Notes under the pieces: model-generated
What the model saw: only the letters and a program-made list of their open reading frames with translations
Databases searched by the model: none
Told to the model about the DNA's origin: nothing
Position numbers and translations under genes: made by a program
Shown here: positions 8,753 to 17,166 of the stretch, piece by piece
Layout of the letters: every line of letters begins with the position of its first letter
Numbering within the stretch: position 1 is the first letter of the stretch
Assembly: GCA_964590515.1 (NCBI GenBank)
Contig: CAZPZD010000006.1
Coordinates: 1-64,000 of the forward strand
DNA: 64,000 bases
Source of the DNA: JADFRG01 sp964590515
GTDB taxonomy: Bacteria > Chloroflexota > Anaerolineae > Anaerolineales > E44-bin32
Direction: 5' to 3'

Positions 8753-10183
8753 ATGGCTGAATCGCGTTTGCCCTCCCGGGCAGAGGACTTCTCGGAGTGG
8801 TACAACCAGCTGGTTCTGAAGGCCGAGCTGGCGGACTATGCACCGGTGCGGGGCTGCATGGTCGTGCGACCCTACGGTTGGACCTTGTGGGAAAACATCA
8901 CCGCCGCGCTCGACAGCCGATTCAAGGCGACCGGGCATGTCAACGCCGCGTTCCCACTGCTGATCCCAATGAGTTTTCTCGAAAAAGAGAAGGACCATGT
9001 TGAGGGTTTTTCTCCCCTGTTGGCAGTCGTCACCATCGCCGGGGGAGAGCAGCTGGAAGAACCGCTGGTTGTGCGTCCCACCTCTGAGACGATCATCGGG
9101 CACATGTATGCCAAGTGGATCCAGTCGTACCGAGACCTTCCGGTGCTGATCAACGTCTGGAACAGTGTCGTGCGCTGGGAGCTGCGCACCAAGCTGTTCC
9201 TACGCACGACCGAGTTCTACTGGCAGGAGGGCCACACGGCCCACGCTACCGCCGAGGAGGCCCAGGCCGAAACCGAGCAGATGTTGAACGTGTACACCGA
9301 TTTTTCGGAGAACGAGGCCGCGGTGCCGGTGATCAAGGGGCGCAAGAGCGCAAGTGAGAAATTCGCGGGTGCGGTGGCCTCGTACAGCATCGAGGCCATG
9401 ATGGGAGACACCCGGGCCCTGCAGGCCGGGACCTCTCATTATCTTGGCGACAACTTCGCCAGGGCCTTCTCCATTCAGTATCTCGATCGAGAGAACACCC
9501 AGCAGTTCTGCCAGACCACTTCCTGGGGGCTTTCGACTCGGTTCGTGGGCGCGATCATCATGGTCCACGGAGACGACCAGGGTCTGATCCTGCCGCCCCG
9601 ATTGGCGCCTCATCAGGCGGTGATCGTGCCGATCTACAAGAACGATCAAGAGCGAAGCGCGGTCATGGAACAAGTGGAAACGACCCGTCAGGCGATGGAA
9701 GGCAAACGGATCCGGCTGCGCATCGATGATCGGCAGGAAGTGACCCCCGGCTTCAAGTTCAATGACTGGGAGATGCGCGGCGTCCCCGTTCGGGTCGAAA
9801 TCGGCCCTAAAGACGTCAGCCGGGGGACGGTCACCCTCGCCCGACGCGACCAGCGCAGCCGGGAGTCCGTGAGCCAGGGGGGTGTGGCGGAAGCCATGGA
9901 CGCACTGCTGGCCGATATCCAGCGTTCAATGCTCGAGCGGGCCCGCGAGTTTCAGCGGCAGCATACATTCCAGCCGGAAGACTACGATGGCTTGAAAGCA
10001 GCGGTTCAATCCGGTTGGGCCGACGTGTGGTGGTGCGGCGATCCGGCGGACGAAATCCGAATTCAGCAGGACACCAAAGCCACCAATCGGGTCATCCTAG
10101 CGGATCAGCAAGCCGGCGAAGGCCGCTGCGTTGTCTGCGGCAAGGCTGCCCGGGAGCGGGCCATCTTCGCCCGGGCCTACTGA
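8753..10183 (+). CDS. proS: Prolyl-tRNA synthetase, archaeal/eukaryotic-type (type 3)
   Basis: Charges tRNA-Pro with proline in the cytoplasm. At 476 residues it is the short form lacking the bacterial editing insertion. Class II motifs are visible: motif 2 around LRTTEFYWQEGHTAH and motif 3 around GLILPPRLAPHQAVIVPI. Further conserved stretches are RPTSETII and TSWGLSTR. The C-terminal zinc-like extension of the type-3 form is represented by WCGDPADE and CVVCGK. ATG 8753 has an AGGAAGAGG ribosome site. The archaeal-type enzyme occurs in several bacterial phyla including Chloroflexota and Deinococcota, so it is a lineage hint rather than evidence of recent transfer. Confidence 0.97.
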   Translation: MAESRLPSRAEDFSEWYNQLVLKAELADYAPVRGCMVVRPYGWTLWENITAALDSRFKATGHVNAAFPLLIPMSFLEKEKDHVEGFSPLLAVVTIAGGEQLEEPLVVRPTSETIIGHMYAKWIQSYRDLPVLINVWNSVVRWELRTKLFLRTTEFYWQEGHTAHATAEEAQAETEQMLNVYTDFSENEAAVPVIKGRKSASEKFAGAVASYSIEAMMGDTRALQAGTSHYLGDNFARAFSIQYLDRENTQQFCQTTSWGLSTRFVGAIIMVHGDDQGLILPPRLAPHQAVIVPIYKNDQERSAVMEQVETTRQAMEGKRIRLRIDDRQEVTPGFKFNDWEMRGVPVRVEIGPKDVSRGTVTLARRDQRSRESVSQGGVAEAMDALLADIQRSMLERAREFQRQHTFQPEDYDGLKAAVQSGWADVWWCGDPADEIRIQQDTKATNRVILADQQAGEGRCVVCGKAARERAIFARAY

Positions 10184-10210
10184 CCCCGCTGAAGCGCGCG
10201 GCAGCTCGAG

Positions 10211-10936
10211 ATGCCAGCCATTGATCCCGGCCGGCTCGCCCGGCAGGTCGCCGACCTGCAGGCGGTCGCGGCCAACCCGGCCGAATTGACTCAAGCTGTA
10301 ATCAAGCTGCTGGATGAGTATGGTGACCGGACTCGCCGCCTGGCATCCGAGGACTCCCCAGTTCCGGCCCCGGTCGAGCGGGCCATTCTTCGCGCCCTGC
10401 AGGGGGCTCTGGAGAATGACACCGACGCGGTGGCCCGGAGCGCGGCGGCCCTGTGGCAGGCGGCCCCCATCGCGGCAAAGTCGTTGGCAGCCGGTCTGAT
10501 CGGTTCATACCCTGGCAGTGCCGCGGCGGACCTGGCCGAAACCTGGGCGACCGAGGCCGTGCCGCCGGGTGTAATCCAACTGCTCGGGGAAGTCGGGCTA
10601 ACCAGCTGGCGGCGAATGCACCCCAGCGATTTCTTGGAGCGGGTCGAGGGCTGGCTCGCCGACCGGCGCCGGCTCATGGCGTTGTATGGATTGAGGGCTG
10701 CGGTTCAGGAGGCGGAGTTCGAGGACCTTCCGGCTGTCTTTCAACTCTTGGAGGGCATCGGAGGACAGGTGCGCGGGGAGTCGAGGCGGGCCCTTGGCCT
10801 GTTGATCAAGACCCTGGCAACTCGTTCCGCGAATGAAACGGCCCAGTTCCTGGTTGAACAAGTGGAGGCCGGAGTACCGGGCACAGCCTGGATGAGGGCC
10901 CTGCTCTCGGACCGGGCATTCACTTCGCCTCGCTAG
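10211..10936 (+). CDS. Helical-repeat protein of unknown function (DNA-alkylation-repair/HEAT-like)
   Basis: A 241-residue, Ala/Leu/Arg-rich, almost entirely helical protein with no signal peptide or membrane segment. Its paired-helix pattern, with repeated blocks such as RRLMALYGLRAAVQE and a C-terminal SANETAQFLVEQ, recalls the HEAT-like repeats of AlkC/AlkD-type DNA alkylation repair proteins. I do not see enough catalytic signature to claim repair activity. ATG 10211 lies 27 bases after proS, so co-transcription is likely. The stop falls just before the rpsO promoter. Codon use matches its neighbours. Confidence 0.6.
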   Translation: MPAIDPGRLARQVADLQAVAANPAELTQAVIKLLDEYGDRTRRLASEDSPVPAPVERAILRALQGALENDTDAVARSAAALWQAAPIAAKSLAAGLIGSYPGSAAADLAETWATEAVPPGVIQLLGEVGLTSWRRMHPSDFLERVEGWLADRRRLMALYGLRAAVQEAEFEDLPAVFQLLEGIGGQVRGESRRALGLLIKTLATRSANETAQFLVEQVEAGVPGTAWMRALLSDRAFTSPR

Positions 10937-10944
10937 GTTCGGGA

Positions 10945-10953
10945 TGGTATAAT
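10945..10953 (+). promoter_or_regulatory. Extended -10 promoter element of rpsO
   Basis: TGGTATAAT is a perfect -10 hexamer with the TG extension; no clear -35 is present. It gives a leader of about 40 bases before the rpsO start at 11000. Confidence 0.65.
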
Positions 10954-10999
10954 GCTCCGTCTTCATAGACCCGACCGCTAGGCATAGAATCGCACTCAC

Positions 11000-11272
11000 A
11001 TGACGCTGACCAAGGCCGATAAGGACGTGGTGATTGGCGAGTACCATCGGCACCCGAGCGACACGGGATCGCCGGAGGTGCAAGTCGCCATTCTGACCCG
11101 CAGAATCGAGTATCTAACCGAGCATCTGAAGCAGCATTCGATGGATGCCTCATCCCGCCGGGGCTTGCTGAGGCTTGTCGGGCAACGGCGCCGTCACTTG
11201 GCTTACTTGAAGGGCAAGAACTCGGGTGCCTACCTGGCCCTCACCGATCGTTTGGGCATCCGTCGTAAGTGA
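11000..11272 (+). CDS. rpsO: 30S ribosomal protein S15
   Basis: Ninety residues, the normal size for uS15, which binds the central domain of 16S rRNA. The family core is visible: GSPEVQVAILTRRIEYLTEHLK, then H..D..SRRGLLRLVGQRRRHLAYL and the basic C-terminus GIRRK (shown in parts). ATG 11000 has no good ribosome site, consistent with the autoregulated or structured leaders known for this gene elsewhere. It precedes pnp, the classical rpsO-pnp arrangement of many bacteria. Confidence 0.97.
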   Translation: MTLTKADKDVVIGEYHRHPSDTGSPEVQVAILTRRIEYLTEHLKQHSMDASSRRGLLRLVGQRRRHLAYLKGKNSGAYLALTDRLGIRRK

Positions 11273-11371
11273 ATCGGGCCGGACGGCGGGCGGATGGACT
11301 TAGGGGTTCATCTGCTCGTTTTTTTGTCCGGAGACTAAACAGGGAAATCGCCCGGAAGCGGGGTCGGGAAT

Positions 11372-11414
11372 TGGAGCTTGGCCTTCAGGCAAGTGACTTG
11401 AAGGACACGCTCCA
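11372..11414 (+). promoter_or_regulatory. Two-tier hairpin in the rpsO-pnp intergenic leader
   Basis: TGGAGC (11372-11377) pairs with GCTCCA (11409-11414) and, inside a 4x4 internal loop, CCTTCA (11382-11387) pairs with TGAAGG (11399-11404). There is no T-run. In Escherichia coli the equivalent interval holds an RNase III-cut hairpin used for PNPase autocontrol. A similar role here is inference. Confidence 0.5.
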
Positions 11415-11454
11415 GTGCCTGACCCTCGCTGGCCCCGGGCCTGGAGGGTTCTGA

Positions 11455-13680
11455 ATGTTAGGTAAACGACAGTACGAGGCGGTCGTGGGTGGCCAGACCA
11501 TCACGATCGCCACCGGCGGCTTCGCCGAGCAAGCCGGCGGTGCAGTGACCGTGCGGCAGGGGGATACCCTCCTGCTCGCAACGGCCACGATGAGCCGCAC
11601 TCCCCGCGAAGGCATCGACTTCTTTCCCCTCACTGTCGACTACGAGGAACGGATGTACGCCGGAGGCAAGATTCCCGGTTCCTTCTTCCGCCGGGAAGGG
11701 CGGCCGCCCGAGTCGGCCATCCTCATCGACCGACTGACCGACCGGCCGCTGCGACCCTTGTTCCCCAAATACATGCGGAACGACGTCCAACTGATTATCT
11801 ACTCGCTTTCCTCCGACGGCCAAACCCCGATCGATGTGTTGGCGATTCTGGGCGCTTCCGCCGCGTTAACCATCTCGGATATTCCGTTTGAGGGGCCCGT
11901 GGGCGCACTGCGGGTTGGGTTCGACGAGCATGGCGAGTTCGCCTTCAACCCGACTTACCAGGATGCCGAGGCCAATGGTCTGGACCTGCGCATGGCCGGG
12001 ACTCGCGAGGCGATCATGATGGTCGAGTGCAACTCCGACCAGCTTGAAGAACGGCGAATCATTGCTGCCCTAGAGGCCGGCCATAAGGCCATGCTGCCGC
12101 TGGTCGAGCTCCAGGCAAAGATGCGGGCCGAGTTGGGCAAACCTAAACGCGAATACATCACGATCGAACCCGCCGCGGAGATCGAGGAAGCAGTCCTGAC
12201 CTGGGGGGCTGGGCGGCTGGCGGAGCTCACGGCCGCGACCTATGCCAAGTCGGAGTTCTACGACGCGATGCGCGGCCTGGAAGAGGAAGCGGCCGCGGCC
12301 TTGCCAGAGCTGAACCCGGCCGACCTGCGCGAAGTGCTGTGGCGCAAGGTGAAAGCCGGGGTAAGAGAGCGGGTGCTGAAGGAGGGGGTTAGAGTCGACG
12401 GCCGGGGGCCGGATGACCTTCGCAAGATCGAGGTCCAGGTGGACCTCAGCCCGCGGGCCCATGGGTCTGGACTGTTTAATCGGGGAGAGACCCAGGTGCT
12501 CACCCTGGCCACAGTGGGGACGCCCCGCGAGAGCCAGGAGCTAGACATCCTGGCCCCGGTTGAGCTCAAGCGCTACATGCATCATTACAACTTTCCTCCC
12601 TTCTCCACCGGAGAGACCAAGTTTCTGCGGGGCGCCTCTCGCCGGGACATTGGCCATGGGGCCCTTGCCGAACGGGCGTTGCTGCCGGTCCTCCCCACGA
12701 AGGATGAGTTTCCGTACACCATGCGGCTGGTTTCGGAAGTGCTGTCTTCCAACGGATCGACCTCCATGGCCTCCGTGTGTGGTTCGACCCTGGCCCTGCT
12801 CGATACCGGCGTGCCGATCAAGGCGCCCGTGGCCGGGATCGCGATGGGTCTGGTCAAGGATGGGGATCGGTACAGCATACTGACCGATATTCAAGGTCTC
12901 GAGGACCAGCTAGGCGACATGGACTTCAAGGTCGCTGGAACTCGGGAAGGCGTCACGGCTCTGCAAATGGACATCAAGATCAAGGGTCTCACGCCGGAGC
13001 TCATGTCCGAGGCCCTGGAGCGAGCCCGTCAGGCGCGGCTGGCCATTCTGGACAAGATCGAGGAGTTGATGCCCAGGCCGCGCGCGGAGCTCAAGCCGCA
13101 CGCGCCGCGCATGACGGTGCTGCACATCGACCCGCAGAAGATCGGGGCAGTCATCGGGCCGGGTGGCAAGATGATCCGCAGTATTCAAGACGAGACCGGT
13201 GCTCGAATTGACATCGAAGACGATGGCACGATCTACATTGCTTCCAGCGAGGGCCCGGCTGCTGAAGAGGCTCGAAGGCGGATCGAGGCGCTTGTCGAAC
13301 AAGCAGTGGTCGGCCGCATCTACACCGGAAAAGTCGTGCGCACGACCGAGTTCGGCGCGTTTGTCGAGATCCTGCCGAACACGGATGGATTGGTCCATAT
13401 CTCTCAGCTCGCCACCGAGCACATTGAAAAGGTGGAAGACGTGGCGCGAGTTGGGGATGAGCTCACTGTGATGGTGACCGCCATCGATCCCGCCGGGAAG
13501 GTCCGGCTTTCCCGCACTGCCGTGCTGGAAGGCTGGACCCTGGAAGAAGCCATGGAGCACGACCGGCCGCCGCGGCGCACGAGCGGTGGGGGGGATCGTG
13601 GCCGGGGGGGAGACCGCGGTCGAGGTGGGCGCGGCCCTGGCTCAGGCGACCGAGGCCGACCGCCTGGACCCGGGCGGTAG
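11455..13680 (+). CDS. pnp: Polyribonucleotide nucleotidyltransferase (PNPase)
   Basis: A 3'-to-5' phosphorolytic exoribonuclease acting in RNA decay. Of 741 residues, two RNase PH cores lie at about 12-145 and 310-535, separated by an all-helical linker. A KH domain (IGAVIGPGGKMIRSI) lies at about 552-612 and an S1 domain (GKVVRTTEFGAFVEI) at about 618-690. The second core carries the conserved SSNGSTSMASVCG and GDMDFKVAGT. The last 35 residues are an Arg/Gly/Pro-rich tail, longer than in many homologues and possibly an RNA- or partner-binding extension. ATG 11455 has GGAGG 7 bases upstream. It follows rpsO and ends in its own terminator. Confidence 0.98.
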   Translation: MLGKRQYEAVVGGQTITIATGGFAEQAGGAVTVRQGDTLLLATATMSRTPREGIDFFPLTVDYEERMYAGGKIPGSFFRREGRPPESAILIDRLTDRPLRPLFPKYMRNDVQLIIYSLSSDGQTPIDVLAILGASAALTISDIPFEGPVGALRVGFDEHGEFAFNPTYQDAEANGLDLRMAGTREAIMMVECNSDQLEERRIIAALEAGHKAMLPLVELQAKMRAELGKPKREYITIEPAAEIEEAVLTWGAGRLAELTAATYAKSEFYDAMRGLEEEAAAALPELNPADLREVLWRKVKAGVRERVLKEGVRVDGRGPDDLRKIEVQVDLSPRAHGSGLFNRGETQVLTLATVGTPRESQELDILAPVELKRYMHHYNFPPFSTGETKFLRGASRRDIGHGALAERALLPVLPTKDEFPYTMRLVSEVLSSNGSTSMASVCGSTLALLDTGVPIKAPVAGIAMGLVKDGDRYSILTDIQGLEDQLGDMDFKVAGTREGVTALQMDIKIKGLTPELMSEALERARQARLAILDKIEELMPRPRAELKPHAPRMTVLHIDPQKIGAVIGPGGKMIRSIQDETGARIDIEDDGTIYIASSEGPAAEEARRRIEALVEQAVVGRIYTGKVVRTTEFGAFVEILPNTDGLVHISQLATEHIEKVEDVARVGDELTVMVTAIDPAGKVRLSRTAVLEGWTLEEAMEHDRPPRRTSGGGDRGRGGDRGRGGRGPGSGDRGRPPGPGR

Positions 13681-13693
13681 CAGCTGCAACTCC

Positions 13694-13718
13694 AGCCCCC
13701 GGCGAACGGGGGCTTTTT
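13694..13718 (+). terminator. Intrinsic terminator of pnp
   Basis: AGCCCCCG (13694-13701) and CGGGGGCT (13707-13714) form an 8-bp stem with a GCGAA loop, followed by a short T-run (13714-13718). Confidence 0.88.
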
Positions 13719-13752
13719 GTTCACTGCCGATAGCCAGCTGCAGCCCGAATGA

Positions 13753-13781
13753 TTGCTCGGGTTATTCCGTTCAGCTACAAT
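13753..13781 (+). promoter_or_regulatory. Promoter of the AI-2E-family transporter gene
   Basis: TTGCTC (13753-13758), 17-base spacer, TACAAT (13776-13781). The -10 ends only 6 bases before the ATG at 13788, so the transcript is predicted to start at or next to the start codon (leaderless). Confidence 0.6.
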
Positions 13782-13787
13782 CGCCGA

Positions 13788-15029
13788 ATGCAAGATCCCG
13801 CATCCGCTCGCCCGCAACGGGCCTCTTCCCCCGACTGGCAGCCGGGAACCCGGCTGGCGGTGGGGGTGCTCATGGTCGTTCTGGCGGCCTTACTGCTCTA
13901 CCGGCTGCGCCAGCTGCTGACGCCGGTCATCCTCGCTTTCCTGCTCGCCTACATCCTGTACCCATTGGTGCGCCGCCTGGAGGTCCGCCTTCGATCGAGC
14001 CGCGGGATCGCGGTGGGGTTGGTCTACTTGATTATTCTGCTGCTCTTGGGAGGGACGACCACCGGGATTGGGATCGCACTATCGCAGCTCCTGGCCGGAT
14101 TCGGCGAGTTCCTCGAGCGGATCTCACGACAGCTGCCTGAGTTCGTTGACAGCCTGATGGTGCTCAAGTTCCAGATAGGTCCGCTGGTTGTCGATCTGAG
14201 TGGTGTCGAGGGTCTCGCCAATAGTCTGACGTCGACCATCGCGCCGTTGGTGAGCCAGACCGGAACCCTGCTCAGCGAGGTGGCGGGAGCCACCGCCTCA
14301 TTTGTCGGCAACGCCCTGATTGTGTTGGTGATCGGCTTCTACGTACTGCTCAATTTCGAGCGAATCCGGGATTGGCTGATCGCGGCCGCCCCCACTCCCT
14401 ACCAAGCAGATGCCCGCGCCCTGCTGGGCGGCACCGGCGTCATCTTGCAGGCGTTCTTGCGCGGCCAGCTGATCCTTGGGTTAGTGGTGGGCGTCGCGAT
14501 GGCCGTGACCATGACCATCCTTGGTGTGCGTTATGCACTTGGGATCGGACTCATCGCGGGAGTGTTGGAATTCATTCCGATCTTTGGAGCCCTGGTCACT
14601 GCAGTCATCTCGGTCCTGGTGGCCCTGTTCCAGGGATCCAATGGATGGGGGCTCACTCCCTTCGGATTCGCACTGGTGGTCGCGGGAGCTTCAATCCTCA
14701 TTCAGCAGATTGAGAACAATGTGCTCGTACCGCGGATCATTGGTCACAGCCTGGACCTCAACCCGCTGGTCGTGATTCTGGCGTTGCTGGCCGCTGGCAG
14801 CCTGGCGGGAGTGTTGGGATTGCTGCTTGCCGCTCCGGCGGTGGCGACCCTGAAGCTGGTCTTCAGCTACCTGTATTGGAAGACGGTTGGGGTGCAGCCG
14901 GCTATCGCTCAAATCCCTTCTCGGCCGAGCGCAGCCCGACCCTCTCGCCTGCGCCGACTGTGGGGGCGATTCCGGGCGGGCGGGAAGTCCGAGCCGACCC
15001 CAACGCCGGGCTCGACTCCGCCCCCTTGA
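13788..15029 (+). CDS. AI-2E family (PerM/YdiK-like) membrane transporter
   Basis: An inner-membrane protein of about 413 residues. After a short cytoplasmic N-terminus there are two or three hydrophobic helices (LAVGVLMVVLAALLLY; PVILAFLLAYILYPLV; GIAVGLVYLIILLLL). A long amphipathic loop follows, then the conserved C-terminal block of helices containing GVLEFIPIFGALV and the IEN..L.PRIIG stretch, which are typical of the AI-2E/PerM family. The C-terminal 40 residues are Pro/Arg/Ser-rich and cytoplasmic. Some relatives export autoinducer-2 or act as Na+/H+ antiporters; the substrate here is unknown. ATG 13788 is chosen over 13749 because the promoter -10 lies just upstream of it. Confidence 0.88.
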   Translation: MQDPASARPQRASSPDWQPGTRLAVGVLMVVLAALLLYRLRQLLTPVILAFLLAYILYPLVRRLEVRLRSSRGIAVGLVYLIILLLLGGTTTGIGIALSQLLAGFGEFLERISRQLPEFVDSLMVLKFQIGPLVVDLSGVEGLANSLTSTIAPLVSQTGTLLSEVAGATASFVGNALIVLVIGFYVLLNFERIRDWLIAAAPTPYQADARALLGGTGVILQAFLRGQLILGLVVGVAMAVTMTILGVRYALGIGLIAGVLEFIPIFGALVTAVISVLVALFQGSNGWGLTPFGFALVVAGASILIQQIENNVLVPRIIGHSLDLNPLVVILALLAAGSLAGVLGLLLAAPAVATLKLVFSYLYWKTVGVQPAIAQIPSRPSAARPSRLRRLWGRFRAGGKSEPTPTPGSTPPP

Positions 15030-15088
15030 CCTCGATCCGCGAGGCCCTGCGCCGGCTGATTCAGCGCGCGCGGGTGGGCCCGGCCTTA

Positions 15089-15117
15089 TTGTCTGGCCCG
15101 GGGCGCGGTGCTATCAT
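15089..15117 (+). promoter_or_regulatory. Promoter of the phosphoribosyltransferase gene
   Basis: TTGTCT (15089-15094), 17-base spacer, TATCAT (15112-15117), giving a leader of about 10 bases before ATG 15134. Confidence 0.6.
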
Positions 15118-15133
15118 CGACCCGAGGCGGGCG

Positions 15134-15640
15134 ATGACCCAAAGAACCGAGCTAATCAGCTGGGAGGAAGTCGACCAGCTAATCGAGCACCTCACCCCTC
15201 AATTCGAGACCGAATTCGACGCGATGGTGATCATCACTCGGGGCGGAATCGTCCCGGGTGGGATGCTGTGCGAGGCGCTGAACATCCTGGACGTGCTGAC
15301 CGCGGCGGTCGACTTCCCCTTCGAGTCGCAGAAATCGAGCACTGCGTTGTACGCCTGGCCGGCCTTCATCCAATTCCCCGATGAGGACCAGCTGCGAGGC
15401 AGGCAGGTTCTAGTCGTCGACGATGTGTGGGGTTCGGGCCGCACGATCACTGCGGTGAAGAACAGAGTTTCATCTGCCGGTGGCTTCCCTCACACCTGCG
15501 TCCTGCACTTCAATCCGTACCGCAGCCTCTTCAACGAGGCCAAGCCGGACTACTACGCGGCCGTCACCGACGCCTATGTCGTGTACCCCTGGGAGGTCGA
15601 TCGAGATGCGGATCGGGTTTTGCTCGACGCGCCGGACTGA
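15134..15640 (+). CDS. Type I phosphoribosyltransferase (purine/xanthine-type or orphan)
   Basis: A cytoplasmic PRTase-fold protein of 168 residues. The PRPP-binding loop reads VLVVDDVWGSGRT, matching the type I pattern VVDDxxxTGxT. The family flexible-loop region precedes it, and the N-terminus (LISWEEVDQLIEHL) resembles xanthine/guanine phosphoribosyltransferase-like proteins. ATG 15134 follows a GAGG site and its own promoter, so the longer frame reaching back into the upstream transporter gene is not used. Likely substrates are purine bases, but the hood region that decides base specificity cannot be assigned by eye. Purine salvage would fit the amidohydrolase and molybdenum hydroxylase elsewhere in the window. 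Confidence 0.75.
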   Translation: MTQRTELISWEEVDQLIEHLTPQFETEFDAMVIITRGGIVPGGMLCEALNILDVLTAAVDFPFESQKSSTALYAWPAFIQFPDEDQLRGRQVLVVDDVWGSGRTITAVKNRVSSAGGFPHTCVLHFNPYRSLFNEAKPDYYAAVTDAYVVYPWEVDRDADRVLLDAPD

Positions 15641-15680
15641 GCAGGCATGAACCGGGTCTTGGCCTCCAAGACACCTCCAA

Positions 15681-15709
15681 TTGACAACCCTCAGAGCGCC
15701 CTGTATAAT
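15681..15709 (+). promoter_or_regulatory. Consensus sigma-70-type promoter upstream of rpsA
   Basis: TTGACA (15681-15686), exactly 17 bases, TATAAT (15704-15709): a full consensus match at both hexamers. It starts a leader of about 136 bases. Confidence 0.9.
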
Positions 15710-15715
15710 GACGAC

Positions 15716-15851
15716 GCGCTTCGGGCTATTGCTGGCCCGGGACCGTCACTGAACGAAGCTTAGGAGTATTAGGGAAGGATCACTCTTAAACTCCTTGGGA
15801 GGGATTGTGGCCTGGTCGGTTTCTGAGCGCTGATCAGGCTCTTTTTTTTGC
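15716..15851 (+). promoter_or_regulatory. Structured rpsA leader with terminator abutting the start codon (candidate attenuator or small RNA)
   Basis: The leader contains three potential stems: CGGGC/GCCCG (15722-15739), AGGAGT/ACTCCT (15762-15795) and GCCTGGTC/GATCAGGC (15810-15839). The third is followed by a run of eight T. It matches no riboswitch I recognise. Either it attenuates rpsA, or it is a separate small RNA of about 135 bases that ends just before rpsA. Confidence 0.55.
15810..15849 (+). terminator. Intrinsic terminator immediately before rpsA
   Basis: GCCTGGTC (15810-15817) pairs with GATCAGGC (15832-15839) over 8 bp with one G-U pair; T residues follow at 15842-15849. The rpsA ATG is at 15852, so the terminator leaves no room for a ribosome site. 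Confidence 0.75.
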
Positions 15852-16928
15852 ATGGACCATTCTGAAGATTTCCTTACCCTGCTGACTGAATCAAGCTCCG
15901 TGCCGGAAGCGAACCGGGGGGATTTGCTTCAGGGTCGGGTCATCGCGACCGATGCCTACGGAATCATCGTGGACCTCGGTCTCAAGCGCGACGGCCTGGT
16001 CCCGCGGGCAGACCTGGAGCTGCTTCCTCCTGCAGAAGCCAAACTCAAGATCGGAGACCCAGTCGCGGTGATGGTGGTGGAGCCGTTGGATTCGGACGGG
16101 AATCTGGTGGTCTCCATCGCCCAGGCCCGTGAAAGTGGCGATTGGCTGCGGGCCCAAAGCCTGTTAGATAGTGATGGCATAGTCGAGGCCATCGTGGGTG
16201 GCTACAACCGCGGCGGTTTGATCATACCCTTCGGTCGGCTGCGCGGTTTCGTCCCCGCCTCGCATATCACCGATCTGCCTCGGGGCCTGGACGACAACGG
16301 ACAGGCCGAATACATGTCGCGACTGGTCGACAAATCTCTCCCACTGAAGGTAATCGAAGTCGATCCACGCCGGAGGCGGCTGGTGCTCTCGGAGCGCAAG
16401 GCGATCCGGCAGTGGCGGCAAGACCAGAAGGCCCGGGTGATCGATCAGCTCGCGCTGGAAGAAGTGCGAGCCGGGCTGGTAACCAGTTTGCGTGAATTCG
16501 GCGCCTTCGTGGACATTGGAGGAGCGGACGGTCTAATCCATATCTCGGAATTGTCATGGAACCGGGTCGAGGACCCCTCGGAAATTCTGCGGGTCGGACA
16601 GGAAGTCCAGACGATGGTGATCCGGCTGGACAAAGAGAGCAACCGCATCGGTCTCAGCTTAAAGCGGTTGCAGCCGAATCCCTGGGAGGGAGCCGCCAGC
16701 CAGCTGCAGCAAGGACAAATGCTGGAGGGAATCGTGTCCCGCTTCGTGCAGGCCGGGATCTATATCCGGTTCGACCTGGGGATCGAGGGATTGTTGAAGT
16801 CCGAGGAAGGTCTGGACGGGATCTCCCAAGGTGACAAGGTCCAGGTGCGAGTGAGCTCCTTCGAGCCCACCAAAGAGCGCCTTGACCTTGAGTGGGCGCA
16901 GCCCGCGAATGTTGACCTACCGCTCTAA
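15852..16928 (+). CDS. rpsA: 30S ribosomal protein S1 (four S1 domains)
   Basis: An RNA-binding protein of 358 residues that helps mRNA onto the ribosome. Four S1 OB-folds begin near residues 22 (GRVIATDAYGIIVDLG), 107 (VGGYNRGGLIIPFG), 204 (GLVTSLREFGAFVDIG) and 288 (GIVSRFVQAGIYIRFD). Four domains is the short form seen in many Gram-positive and Chloroflexota genomes, against six in Escherichia coli. The ATG follows a T-run with no Shine-Dalgarno. S1 genes elsewhere are also translated without a good ribosome site and are autoregulated. rpsU and infA follow within 23 and 2 bases and are probably co-transcribed, linking their level to the leader. Confidence 0.9.
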   Translation: MDHSEDFLTLLTESSSVPEANRGDLLQGRVIATDAYGIIVDLGLKRDGLVPRADLELLPPAEAKLKIGDPVAVMVVEPLDSDGNLVVSIAQARESGDWLRAQSLLDSDGIVEAIVGGYNRGGLIIPFGRLRGFVPASHITDLPRGLDDNGQAEYMSRLVDKSLPLKVIEVDPRRRRLVLSERKAIRQWRQDQKARVIDQLALEEVRAGLVTSLREFGAFVDIGGADGLIHISELSWNRVEDPSEILRVGQEVQTMVIRLDKESNRIGLSLKRLQPNPWEGAASQLQQGQMLEGIVSRFVQAGIYIRFDLGIEGLLKSEEGLDGISQGDKVQVRVSSFEPTKERLDLEWAQPANVDLPL

Positions 16929-16951
16929 TTGGGAAGCGAGGTGAGGTTGAG

Positions 16952-17164
16952 ATGGCCACAGTAGTCCTGCGGCCGAATGAGTCCCAGGAGGCATTGCTCC
17001 GGCGGTTTCGTAAGAAGGTAGCCAAGAGCGGCATCCTCAGCACCGTACGCCGCAAACGCTGGTTCGTCTCAAAGAGTGAGATGCGGCGGATCGAGCGCAA
17101 GAAGTCGATTCGTCGACTGAAGCGACGGGCGCGTAAGAACGTATCCTTCGATCAAGGGCGATAG
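16952..17164 (+). CDS. rpsU: 30S ribosomal protein S21
   Basis: Seventy very basic residues matching bS21: VVLRPNESQEALLRRFRKKV at the N-terminus and the Arg/Lys-rich helix RRIERKKSIRRLKRRARK at the C-terminus. It has a GAGGTGAGG-type ribosome site. S21 contacts the anti-Shine-Dalgarno end of 16S rRNA. It lies between rpsA and infA, so this is a small translation-initiation operon. Confidence 0.95.
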   Translation: MATVVLRPNESQEALLRRFRKKVAKSGILSTVRRKRWFVSKSEMRRIERKKSIRRLKRRARKNVSFDQGR

Positions 17165-17166
17165 CC

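Noticed and set aside
11269..11454. 61-codon open frame between rpsO and pnp
   Set aside because: It overlaps the leader hairpin and the pnp ribosome site, has no ribosome site of its own and shows no protein-like pattern.
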